From NCBI RefSeq assembly GCF_949987535.1, contig NC_080067.1, positions 48,234,910 to 48,298,909 on the forward strand: DNA of 64,000 nt, written 5' to 3'. Position 1 is the stretch's first letter, and each line of letters starts with the position of its first letter. The notes under the pieces are model-generated. The model searched no databases, was not told the DNA's origin, and saw only the letters and a program-made list of their open reading frames with translations. Position numbers and translations under genes: made by a program. This DNA comes from Balaenoptera acutorostrata. Taxonomy: Eukaryota; Chordata; Mammalia; Artiodactyla; Balaenopteridae. Below, in pieces: positions 35,216-46,349 of this stretch.

Positions 35216-38200
35216 TTAGATTCTACATATAAATGATATCATATAATATTTGTCTGTCTCTGTCTGACTTACTTCACTTAGTATGATAATCTCCAGGTCC
35301 ATCCACGTTGCTGCAAATGGCAATATTTCATTCTTTTTAAGGGCTAAGTAAGGTTCCATTGTATATATGTACCACATCTTCTTTATGCATTCATCTGTCA
35401 ATGAACATTTAGGGTGCTTCCATGGCCTGACTACTGTAAACAGTGCTGCAGTGAACATTGGGATGCATATATCCTTTCGAACCATGTTTTTCTCCAGATT
35501 ATGCCCAGGAGTGGGATTGCTGGATCACATGATAGCTCTATTTTTAGTTTGTTAAGGAACCTCCATACTGTTCTTCATAGTGGCTGTACAAATTTACATT
35601 CCCACCAACAATGTAGGAGGGTCCACTTTTCTCCACACATTCTCCAGCATTTATTGTTTGTAGACATTTTGATGATGGCCATTCTGACCAATGTGAGGTG
35701 ATACCTCATTGTAGTTTTTATTTGCTTTTCTCCAATAATTAGTGATGTTGAGCATCTTTTCATGTGCCTATTGGCCATTTGTATTTCTTCTCTGGAGAAA
35801 TGTCTATTTAGATCTTCCACCCATTTTCTGATCAGGTTGTTTGTTTTTCTGATACTGAGCAGCATGAGCTGTTTGTATATTTTGAAGATTAATTCCTTGT
35901 TGGTTGCTTCGTTTGCAGATATTTTCTCCCATTTTGAGGGTTGACTGTTTGTTTTGTTTACAGTTTCCTTTGCTGTGAAAAAGCTTTTAAGCTTAATTAG
36001 GTCCCATTTGTTTATTTTTGTTTTTATTTTCATTACTCTAGGAGGTAGATTGAAAAACTTCTTGCTGCAATTTATGTCAGAGAGTGTTCTGCCTATATTT
36101 TCCTTTAAGAGTTTTATAGTATCCAGCCTTACATTTAGGTCTTTAATCCATTTTGAGTTTATTCTTGTGTGTGGTGTTAAGGAGTGTTCTAATTTCATTC
36201 TCTTACATATAGCTCTCCAGTTTTCCAAGCACCACTTATTGAAGAGACTGTCTTCTCCATTGTATATTCTTGCCTCCTTGGTCATAGCTTAGGTGACCAT
36301 AGTAGTATGGGTTTATTTCTGCACTTCCTATCCTGTTCCATTGATCTATATTTCTGTTTTTGTGCCAGTAACATACTGTCTTGATGACTGAAGCTTTGTA
36401 GTATAGTCTGAAGTCAGGGAGCCTGATTCTTCCAGCTCTGTTTTTCTTTCTCAGGATTGCTTTGTCTATTCAGGGTCTTTTATGTTTCTGTACAAATTGT
36501 AAAATTTTTTGTTCTAATTCTGTGAAAAATGCCAGTGGTAATTTGATGGGGATTACAAACCTGTAGATTGCTTTGGGCAGTATAGTCATTTTCACAATGT
36601 GGATTCTTCTAACCCAAGAACATGGTATATCTCTCCATCTGTTTGTGTCATCTTTGATTTCTATCATCAGCATGTTATAATTTTCTGAATACAGTTCTTT
36701 TGCCTCCTTAGGTAGGTTTATTCCTAGGTATTTTATTATTTTTGATATGATGACAAATGTGGTTGTTTCATTAATTTATCTTTCTGATCTTTCGTTGTTA
36801 TTGTATAGGAATGCAAGAGATTTCTGTGTATTAATTTTGTATCCTGCAACTTTACCAGATTCATTGATGAGCTCTAGTAGTTTTCTGGTAGCATCTTTAG
36901 GATTTTCTATGTATAGTTTCATGTCATCTGCAAACAGTGATATTTTTACTTCTTCTTTTCCAATTTGAATTCCTTTTATTTTTTTTCTCTGATTGCTGTG
37001 GCTGGAACTTCCAAAATTGTGTTGAATAAAAGTGGTGACAATGGACAGCCTTGCCTTATTCCTGACCTTGAGGAAATGCTTTCAGCTTTTTCACTGTTAA
37101 GTGTGATATTAGCTGTGGGTTTGTCATATATGGCCTTTATTATGTTGAGATATGTTCCCTCTATGCCCACTTTCTGGAGAGTTTTTATCATAAATGGGTG
37201 TTGAATTTTGTCAAAAGCTTTTTCTGCATCTATTGAGATGATCATATGGTTTTTATTCTTCAGTTTGCTAAGTGTATCACACTGATTTATTTGTGGATAT
37301 TGAAAAATCCTTGCATCCCTCAGATGAATCCCACTTGATCATGGTGTGTGATCCTTTTAATAAATAGTTGGATTCGGTTTGCTATTATTTTGTTGAGGAT
37401 TTTTGTGTCTATGCTAATCAGTGATATTGGCCTGAAATTTTCTTTTAGTGTAGTGTCTTTGGTTTTGGTATCAGGGTGATGGTAGCCGCAAAGAATGAGT
37501 TTGGGAGTATTCCTTCCTCTGCAATATTTTGGAATAGTTTGAGAAGGATAGGTGTTAACTCTTCTCTAAATGTTTGATAGAATTTGCCTGTGAAGCCATC
37601 TGGTCCTGGACTTTTGTTTGTTGGAAGTTTTTAAATCACAGTTTCAATTTCAGTACTTGTGATTGGTCTGTTCATATGTTCTGTTTCTTCCTGGTTCAGT
37701 ATTGGGAGATTGTACCTTTCTAAGAATTTGTGCATTTCTTCCAGGTTGTCCCAATTATTGGCATAGAGTTGCTTGTAGTAGTCTCTTATGATCCTTTGTA
37801 TTTCTGTCGTGTCCATTATAACTTCTCCTTTTTTTGTTTCTTACTTTATTGATTTGAGCCCTCTCCCTCTTTTTCTTGATGTGTCTGGCTAAAATGTATC
37901 AATTCTATTTATCTTTCCAAAGAACCAGCTTTTAGTTTCATTGACCTTTGTTATTGTTGTATTTGCCTCTATTTCATTTATTCCTGCTCTAATCTTTAGG
38001 ATTTCTTTCCTTCTGCTAACTTTGGGTTTTGTTTGTTCTTCTTTCTCTAGTTGCTTTAGGTGTAAGGTTATGTTGTTTATTTGAGATTTTTCTTGTTTCC
38101 TGAGTTAACATTGTATTGCCATCAACTTCCTTTTTAGAATTGCTTTTGCTGTGTCCCATAGGTTTTAGGTCGTCTTCCTTTTGTTTTCATTCATCTCTAG

Positions 38201-38996
38201 GTATTTTTTTAATTTCCTTTTTGATTTCTTCAGTGATCTATTGGTTGTTTAGTAGCATATTGTTTAGCCTCCTCGTGTTTTTTTTTTTTTTTAATATAGA
38301 TTTTTTTTCCTTGTAGTTGATTTCTAATCTCATAGTGTTGTGGTTGGAAAAGCTGCTTGATATGATTTCAATTTTCTTAAATTTACCAAGGCTTTCTTTG
38401 TGGCCCAGCATATGATTAATTCTGGAGGATGGTCCATGTTCAGTTGAGAAGAATGTGTATATTACTGCTTTCAGATGGCATGCTCTATAAATATCAATTA
38501 TGTCTATCAGGTCTAATGTGTCATTTAAGGCCTGTGTTTCCATCTGGATTTTCTGTCTGGATGATCTATTAGGGAAAGTGGAGTGTTAAAGTCCCCCATT
38601 ATTATTGTGTTACTGTTGATTTCTCCTTTGATGGCTGTTATATATTGAGGTGTTCCTATGTTTGGCGCATATATATTTACAATTGTTATATCTTCTTCTT
38701 GGATTGATCCCTTGATCATTATGTGGTGTCCTTCTTTGTCTCTTGTAACAGTCTATTTTGTCTTATACGAGAATTGCGACTCCAGCTTTCTTTTGATTTC
38801 CATTTGCATGGAGTATCTTTTTCCATCCCCTCACTTTCAGTCTGTATGTTTCCCTAGGTCTGAAGTGGGTCTCTTTTAGACAGCATATATACAGGTCTTG
38901 TTTTTGTGTCCATTCAGCTAGTCCAACTCTTTTGGATGGAGCATTTAATCCATTTACATTTAAAGTAATTATCGATATGTATGTTCTTATTGCCAT
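35216..38996 (-). pseudogene. L1-E ORF2, broken, with intact FADD motif
   Basis: On the minus strand the start region reads AIRTYISIITLNVNGLNAPS, followed by the endonuclease (CCLKETHFRPRE with the usual QETH changed to KETH; then NIYAPN and GDFNTPLS). The reverse-transcriptase motif F-A-D-D is intact at 36923-36934. The longest open segment, 35575-36285 (236 residues), covers the C-terminal third to the Cys-rich domain, which starts C-x3-C-G-E-K; the expected CWRGCGEK is CWRMCGEK, so one of its cysteines survives and its Gly is lost. The segment at 35216-35485 ends at the family stop. Multiple frameshifts make it non-functional. Confidence 0.88.
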
Positions 38997-39381
38997 TTTG
39001 TTAATTGTTTTCAATTTGTTTTTGTAGGTGTTTTCCCTTCCTCTTTTGTTCTCTTGTGATTTGATAACTAACTTCAGTGATGTGTTTGGATTTCTTTTTT
39101 CTTTTGTGTATGTGCATGTATTGTAGGTTTTTGGTTTGTGGTTACCATGAGGTTTTGATATAGCAGTCTATACATAAACAAGACTGTTTTATGTTGCTTG
39201 TCTCTTAATTTTCAATGCATTTCCAGTATCCTGCATTTGTTCTCTCCTCTTGTCATGACTGCTGGTTTTGTTATCATATTTGTGTGCAGATGATTTCCTA
39301 CCTTTACTGTATATTTGCCTTTACTAGTGAGCTTTTCCACTCATAGTTTTCTTGTTTCTAGTTGTGACCTTTTTTTTCTGC

Positions 39382-40311
39382 CTAGAGATGTTCCTTTAGT
39401 ATTTGTTGCAAAGGTGGTCTGGTGATGCTGAATTCTCTTAGCTTTTGTTTGTCTGTAAAGCTTTTGATTTCTAGGTCAAATCTAAATGAGAGCCTTGCTG
39501 GGTAGAGTATTCTTGGTTGTAGATTCTTCCTTTTCATCACTTTAATTCTATCATGCCACTCCCTTCTGGCCACAGTGTTTTTGCTAGGAAATCAGCTGAT
39601 AACCATATAGGAGTTCCCTTGTACTTTATTTGTTGCTTTTTCATTGTTGCTTTTAATAGTTTTTCTTTATCTTTAATTTTGTCAGTTTGATTACTATATG
39701 TCTCAGTGTGTTCCTCCTTGGGTTTTTCCTGCCTGGACTCTCTGCACTTCCTGAAGTCGGTTGACTGTTTCCTTTCCCATGTTATGAAAGTTTTCAGCTA
39801 TTATCTCCTCAAATATGTTCTCAGGTCCTTTCTCTTTCTCTTCTTTGGGGACCTCTACAATTCAAATGTTGGTGCATTTAGTGTTGTCCCAGAGGTCTCT
39901 GAGACTGTCCTTCTTTCTTTTCATTCTTTATTCTGTTCTGCAGCAGTGATTTCCACCATTCTGTCTTCCAGGTCACTTATCCTTTCTTCTGCCTCAATTA
40001 TTCTGCTATTGATTCCTTTTAGTGTATTTTTCATTTCTGTTATTGTGTTGTTCATCTCTATTCTTTAGTTCTTCTAAGTCTTTGTTAAACATTTCTTGTA
40101 TCTTCTTGACCTGTGTGTCTATTCTTTTTCCAAGATCCTGGATCATCTTTACTATCATTACTGTGATGTTTCTTTCAGGTATATTGCCTGTTTCCACATC
40201 CCTTAATTGTTCTTCTGGGGTTTTATCTTGTTCTTCATCTGGGACATATTCCTCTGCCATCTCATTTTGCCTAATTTGCTGTGATTGTGGTTTCCATTCT
40301 GCAGGCTGCAA
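39382..40311 (-). pseudogene. L1-E ORF1, broken
   Basis: The N-terminal part is open at 40006-40311 on the minus strand and includes PERNITVMIVKMIQDLGKRI and KIQEMFNKDLEELKNRD, the coiled-coil half. The RRM region is readable only across frames. The C-terminal block (ARREWHDRIKVMKRKNLQPR) is open at 39382-39573 and ends at the family TAG stop. The start codon is uncertain because the family start region has diverged; 40311 is the first Met in frame with the coiled coil, but the first 25 or so residues there may belong to the 5' UTR. Confidence 0.8.
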
Positions 40312-41239
40312 GGTTGTAGTTCTTCTTGCTTCTGTTGTCTGCCCCCTCGTGGATGAGGCTGTCTAAGAGGCTTGTGCAGGCTTCCTGGTGGGAGGGACTG
40401 GTACCTGCCCACTGGTGGGTGTAGCTGGGTCTTGTCCCTCTGGTGGGCAGGGTCATGGCTGTGGGTGTGTTTATTGGGCACCTGTTTATTCAGGAAGACT
40501 TTAAGCAGCCTTTTCTGCTGATGGGTGGGGCTGTTTTCAGGCTGTGTTGGTTGTTTGGCCTGAGGCGTCCCAGCACTGGAGCCTACAGGCTGTTGGGTGG
40601 ACCAGGTCTTGATAAGAAAATGGCAGCCTCCTAGAGAGCCCACACCAATTAACCATCACCAGAACTGCTGCTGCCAGTGTTCCTGTTCCCACAGTGAGCC
40701 ACAGCTGCCTTCCACCTCTACAGGAGACCCTCCAACACTAGCAGGTAAGCACAACCCAGTCTCTTATGAGGTCACTGCTTTTTTCCGTGGGTCCTGGTGT
40801 GCACAAGACCCTGTGTGCACCCTCCAAGAGTCAAGTTTCTGTTTTTCCCAGTGCTGTGGAATTTCTGTGGTCAAACCTCATTGGCCTTCATAGCCAGACT
40901 CTTTGGGGGCTCCTCCTCCCATTGCTAAACCTGCAGGATGGGGAGCCCAACGTGGGGCTCAGAACTCTCACTCCTGTGGGAGACCTTCCGTGGTATAATT
41001 GCTCTCCAGTTTGTGAGTCACCCACCTGGTGTGTATGGGGTTTGATTTTATCACAATTGTGCCCCTCCTACCATCCCGTTGTGGCTTCTTCTTTGTCTTT
41101 CTTTGGATGTAGGGTATCTTTTTTGGTACGTTCCAGCATTTTTTTGTCAGTGGTTGTTCAGGAGTTAGTTGTGATTTGGTGTTTCCATAAGAAGCGGTGA
41201 TCTCATGTCCTTGTACTCTGTCATCTTTCCTCCTCCCCC
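40312..41239 (-). promoter_or_regulatory. L1-E 5' UTR (internal promoter region)
   Basis: This is the GC-richer region upstream of ORF1 on the minus strand. It starts with the G-rich head at 41222-41239. L1 5' UTRs carry an internal RNA polymerase II promoter; the AAAGATGAC text at about 41218-41227 (minus strand) sits where other L1s carry a YY1 site, but it is only a partial match. The part near 40660-40745 is shared with L1-B. Frames of 98-146 codons here are chance products of the composition. Confidence 0.7.
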
Positions 41240-41254
41240 AAAGTAACTGTGTGT

Positions 41255-41744
41255 TATCTTTCCTTGTCATCACTGTTCCTCCATGGTACCCTCCCTCTCT
41301 GGATCTCCTGTCATAATATGGCAGATTATAAGATACAGAAAGATGACCCCTGCATTACTCGTTTCCTTGATCTTCTCTGCTGCAATAATATTGTTTGCCA
41401 TCCTCTGTAGCCATTTTGTTAATGTCATTAGCATTATATGAAGCACTTCTATAATCTCAATTTTAAACATTCCATTTTCCAACCACCAGTTCTTATTTTT
41501 CCAAATCATTTTCTCTCATGTCCCACCTCTTTAACCCTACTTGAATTAATATGCTATTGATGCTACACCACCCCTCAACCTTCTTTCTTCTTTACTTTGC
41601 TCATAATTCCCACAGTGAGTCATTATATTCACTCATTTCCTTGCCTTCCTTTTACTTTATTATACTCAAATAAAGAAACTCCAAACTTCTGCCTACTGCA
41701 GGGTTATAAATTTACCCCTGGAAGGATGTGGGTTTAAAGTTATG
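41255..41744. other. Intergenic sequence, nothing recognised
   Basis: Unique-looking sequence between L1-E and a MER2-like fragment. No gene supported. Confidence 0.45.
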
Positions 41745-41935
41745 GGTTCACTTATATGGGGATTTTTTTCAATAGTAAATGTTACAATACTACATGATCT
41801 GCAGTTGGTCGAATCTGCAGAAACTGAGGTACAGAGGATCCGCCTATAGGGAGGGCCAACTATAAATTATACTCGGATTTTTGTTTCTGTAGAGGGTCAG
41901 CACCTATAACCCTCATGTTGTTCAAGGGTCAACTG
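41745..41935 (-). mobile_element. MER2-like DNA transposon, one end only
   Basis: The right end reads tgttgttcaagggtcaactg and is followed by TA (41936-41937), the same terminus as at 32655-32880 in inverse orientation. gggttcacttatatggggat near 41745-41765 and gttggtcgaatctgcag are internal MER2 text. The opposite terminus is not recognisable. Confidence 0.8.
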
Positions 41936-41937
41936 TA

Positions 41938-43320
41938 TTCTGTTGTTAAATATCACTGGAAAAAATACAGTCACGTTTACTGGTCTCATTTTATATTGTT
42001 TTAAAAATCACCAAACTAAAACAGCCTTTAATGCTGCTGCCAAACAAACCCATATTCTCCCATTCTCTAAGACAACTCTTCCATACACAGTGCTTTCTCT
42101 TTAACCCTACTATACGTCCTATTAATCTTTACTCTCACATGATGATCTCAATTCTTATTAAACAAAGAATTGTAGCAATCTGAAGACCAGTTCTACAAGC
42201 TTCCACTGTTATGTCCTTCATCCATGATTATGCATCCTACCTTCTTCTCCTCTATGCACAGACCAGCATTCAGGGCTCATACCTCCAACTGTGAAGTATA
42301 TTTCACCCACTCTTCCTTTCTCAAGGGATATTGTTCCACCACTTCTCTTGCACTCTCTCTCTGTGAGCAACATGAGGACAGGTTTTTAAATATATTTTGT
42401 ATACTTTTAAATCCCCAGAGCCTGTAATGGTACTGGGAACATAGAGGGTACTCAGTAACAAGTAAATGAAAGCTAAAATGAAAGAGATTATCATTTTTAC
42501 TAGTCAAATTTAATAGTTTAATATATGATACAATTTAATGTGTCAAGGGTGGAATGAAATGATTACTCACTTTCATGGTAGATAAACATTTGAAATTAAA
42601 CATTGCCCAAAAGCAATCTGAGAAGAGAATCATAGATTCATAGAATTAAAACCTTAATATAACAATTTTACTATTTGTAGCCTCCTCTGAAAAAACAAGG
42701 CAAGTATTAATATGCAATAAAATCTTTGTTTATACAGTGGCAATTTGAGTTAAAAATCAAAAACAAAGCAAATATTTAGACAAATTATGGTGAATCTACA
42801 TGTTTAGAAAATTATGTGTTATTGTGATCACATCCACAAAGTACTTCTGTTTACTCTGGAAAATGTTTGTTTGGTATATGAGTACCTGGTGTGCCAGTGA
42901 AGGTGTGGCCCTACTCATAGCTTCATTGTAGTGTAGATCCTCATAGGATCACTCCTGGAGTCCTCATATGAGAGAACTGGCCAAGAAGAGAGTTTGAGGA
43001 TTCTTTATTATTAGTGGTCAGGTTCAATACCACTGACTACATCTCTCTCTGCAACATTAATCTCCCCCAAAGTCATGTCTGATTGAATCCGGCAAAGGTA
43101 TCTGATTGATAACCTATGTGCCAAACACCTACTGATGTGACAGCCTAATGTCTCTTTGAGTGTGAATAAGAGTCATTAGTGGTTTCTAGAGAATATACAC
43201 AGAAACTAACGCCTGATGTTAAAACTGTTTGCTCAATGAAAAAACAAAATGGCTTATATTTTTAGTAATCATGGTACTTATTCATAGTCATATATTTGAC
43301 TGAAAAATCTCAAATGAAGT
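41938..43320. other. Intergenic sequence with a possible L2 remnant
   Basis: 42390-42480 (atttt gtatacttttaaatccccag, then ggtactgggaacatagaggg, then actcagtaac) resembles an L2 3' end. The rest is not recognised and no gene is supported. Confidence 0.4.
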
Positions 43321-43364
43321 TTGTATATATATATATGTATATATATATATACATATATATATAT

Positions 43365-43412
<48 letters not shown>
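43321..43412. repeat. TA-rich microsatellite (TA/TATG/CA)
   Basis: About 90 bp of alternating TA with interspersed tatg and cacaca units. Open frames of 65-94 codons across it translate to IYIY repeats and are artefacts. Confidence 0.95.
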
Positions 43413-43418
<6 letters not shown>

Positions 43419-44544
43419 GTAGTGCAACTGCCAGAAAAGAAAATAATAAAAGAGGTAAATTACTTGCTGCAACATCTGCTTGCTTCACCTGCAGAAGAGA
43501 ATACTCCAGTTTATTCTTTATGCTTAACAAGACTGAACACTTTGAAACATACTTCTGGAGTCACCCAACCTGTAAATTAAATACATCAGCAATGCAGTTA
43601 TTGCACTGTGTTCTTTTCACAGGTATAAATTACATATAAAACAGTTGCAGTACTGAGCAACAAAAACTATTATCTATATTTTACTGTTAATGCCTGAAAC
43701 TTCACAATGTAAATCAGTGTTCTGAAGTTGCAAATAGATTCTATGGCTGTTGCTCTGATGAGGTTACCTCAGGTCCAGTAAAGAAAATCAGACTAGAAAG
43801 CAATGATATTTTATGGAAACTTTCTTTTGTAATTTGTTTCCTTCTCTTGTGTTTTGCATACCTTTAATAGAATAGCATATAATTTGCTATAGTTTAAAAT
43901 TTTAGATTACACACATTTTTAATAAAAATTTTTGAAAATAAACAAAAAGCATAATAGTCAATTCTAAAAATAATCATCATTATTGATACACTCTCAATGC
44001 AGAAAATATTAAAAAGACAAAATATCAAAGATAAAAAGCAAACATATTTTCCAAACAACCACCGAAATTTGAAGACTTTAACATTTTGACAACTTTTTAA
44101 ATTCAAGGTTTCTTTTCCTCAGGATTTTCCTAAATAATTATTCACATTGAAGGTTCGTATTTTCTTTCACTTTCTCTCTCTTACTCTTTCTTTCTCATTA
44201 ACCTTAACAGATTCTTGCTAGATCTTTTCAAAATAGATAATCCTGCTCTTATTTATTAAATTAGGTAAAAAGAAGTTTGATAATTTCTCTTTTTAAAATT
44301 TCTTCAGGATTGAATAATTATTATTTATTTATGTATTATTATAATCTTCGATACTATGATATGATAAAATATAATTTTAAGAAAATACTATTTTTAAGAT
44401 ATTAGCCTATGTTTCTGTTTTGTATGTTTGATTTTTCTTCTTGTATTAAAATTACTAAATCCTCAACACACTAAACACATAGCAGGTTTCTAAATCATTG
44501 CCTCAGAGTGAAATTTTACAGAATTAAAATAAATTAGCATTTCT
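43413..44544. other. Intergenic sequence, nothing recognised
   Basis: AT-rich sequence with a pyrimidine-rich patch near 44155-44200. No gene or named repeat. Confidence 0.45.
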
Positions 44545-44745
44545 TAGACTTGGAGTTTAGAATATGATTTTCAGGCATAGCTGCATACAATTACCTGGTT
44601 GGGGGGGTGGAAACACCTAACATGCCAGATACTCAGGGCGCATCCTTAGATTCTGATTTAGCTGCTTTGTATAATGTTGAAAAACAGATCTTTGTTATGT
44701 TCCCTAAGTGGTTCTAATACACAATCAGGATCGAAAACTATTCAA
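44545..44745 (+). mobile_element. MER5A-like (hAT-Charlie) fossil
   Basis: The series gctgcatacaattacctgg, aacacctaacatgccagata, cttagattctgatttagctg and ctaagtggttctaatacac follows the MER5A consensus (atcacctgggaacttgttagaaatgcaaattct...gattctgatgca). Diverged, with no intact termini. Confidence 0.55.
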
Positions 44746-45819
44746 TTTAGGTTGGCAGATTTAAATTAGAATATAGACAAAATGATTTGGGCAATTAAGC
44801 CTGAAAATATAAACAGGTTGTCACTACAGTTTGTAATTTGCTTTCTGATGCATGGTTTATTTGATGGATTTCTTAGTTTTCCAATTTTATTAGTTTTAGA
44901 AATTTAAAATCAGACTAAAAAATAATTCATGTTAATTTTAGAGTTCTATGAAAATACACAAAAGCATCCATTGTCTCTGTGTGCGGATAACAATTTCTAT
45001 CAAGTTCTTGTAACTCATTTTGCAAACTGCCTTTTACTTTCAAGATTTCACCACGTGGTATGCCAAATACTCCAAACAGTCCTACTTCTCTTTTCCTTAC
45101 CACAATTTATTATAAGTCTCTTCTCTGGTCTAGATATAAGAAGAAGAAAAATAAGTGACCAACTGAAAAATCAGCACTCATTCAATAGACCAGCTATTCT
45201 TTATCATGGCTGGGAATTAAATTCAAACATTAACAAAATAAAGATCTCAGGACTATAGAGTTGGAGGATCTGGATAAGTGGATCTGGGTTAAGATCCAGC
45301 TTTCTGTATTTTTTATAAAATCCCTAACAGTGATTATGATGTGTATCCAAAGAGAAGAGCCACAGTATTTAAGAAACAACAGCAATAATTTATTATAACT
45401 AATTCAAATTATGAGCCTCTATTACAGTAAGTAGACATCAGTGGCAAGGTCAAAACCCTTCAAAACTGTATTTTGACAAATATTGGATGCTTAATAGATA
45501 TTTTTAATAAATAGACGTCTAGTATTATGAATATAAAAAAACCCTTCATTTCTTATTTATGAGGTGTATAAAATTGGGCTCTCTTTCACTTGACAAAACA
45601 TGAGAATGCATCAGTTGCACAGTTTGAATCCCACATTAGCTTTCTATATTTCTTATTTACCAAAATTTGTCAAAGGTCATGATGATTGGCAGTTTGTCCT
45701 AATTTTCTCTTTATTGATAATGTTTTGCTATTATTTATGTTGTCATTTTTTAAATAGTACTTTATTTTTTATTCTTTTTACTTGATAAATTATTTAATTT
45801 CTGTCTTTCCCACCTGACC
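44746..45819. other. Intergenic sequence, nothing recognised
   Basis: A 109-codon frame at 44929-45258 has no domain or context and is taken as chance. Confidence 0.45.
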
Positions 45820-45945
45820 ATGAACTCCCTTAAGGCAGGGACCATGTCTACCTTGTTCACTGTTGTAGATTCAGCAGACAAATCAATGCTCGGCACACAG
45901 TAAGCATTCAATAAATGCTGTTGCATGAATGAATCAAATGACCAT
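45820..45945 (+). repeat. LINE2 3' end
   Basis: catgaactcccttaaggcag, ggaccatgtctaccttgttc, then ctcggcacacagtaagcatt and caataaatgctgttgcatga give a clean L2 3' terminus with its gaatgaat tail. Confidence 0.85.
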
Positions 45946-46349
45946 CAAAGGTACTAGGGGAAGACAGTTTTGGTTTTTTTTTTCTTTTTAACATCTTTAT
46001 TGGAGTATAATTGCTTTACATTGTTGTGTTAGTGGCTGCTGTATAACAAAGTGAATCAGCTATACGTATACATATATCCCCATATCCCATCCCTCATGCA
46101 TGTCCCTCCTACCCTCCCTATTCTACCCCTCTAGGTGGTCACAAAGCACCGAGCTGATCTCCCTGTGCTATGTGGCTGATTCCCACTAGCTACCTATTTT
46201 ACATGTGGTAGTGTATATATATCAGTGCCACTCTCTAACTTCATCTCAGCTTACCCTTCTGCCTCCCCGTGTCCTCAAGTCCAGTCTCTACGTCTGTGTC
46301 TTTATTCCTGTACTGCCCCTAGGTTCTTCAGAAACTTTTTTTTTTTCCT

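Larger units (their letters stand above)
34888..41239 (-). mobile_element. Full-length L1 (L1-E), minus strand
   Basis: Imperfect flanking duplications, aaattaactgttttt (34873-34887) and aaagtaactgtgtgt (41240-41254), bracket 6.35 kb. On the minus strand it runs from a G-rich 5' start (gggggaggaggaaagatgac) through a 5' UTR (about 40312-41239), ORF1 (39382-40311), ORF2 (35216-38996) and a 3' UTR. It has no nested insertion. Both ORFs are interrupted. It belongs to an older subfamily than L1-F, since the 3' UTR and 5' UTR differ between them. Confidence 0.9.

Noticed and set aside
40443..41200. Plus-strand frames of up to 144 codons
   Set aside because: Antisense of the L1-E 5' UTR.
43278..43580. 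Open frames on both strands around the TA microsatellite
   Set aside because: They translate the dinucleotide repeat into IYIY runs.
44929..45258. 109-codon plus-strand open frame
   Set aside because: No motif or gene context; taken as chance.
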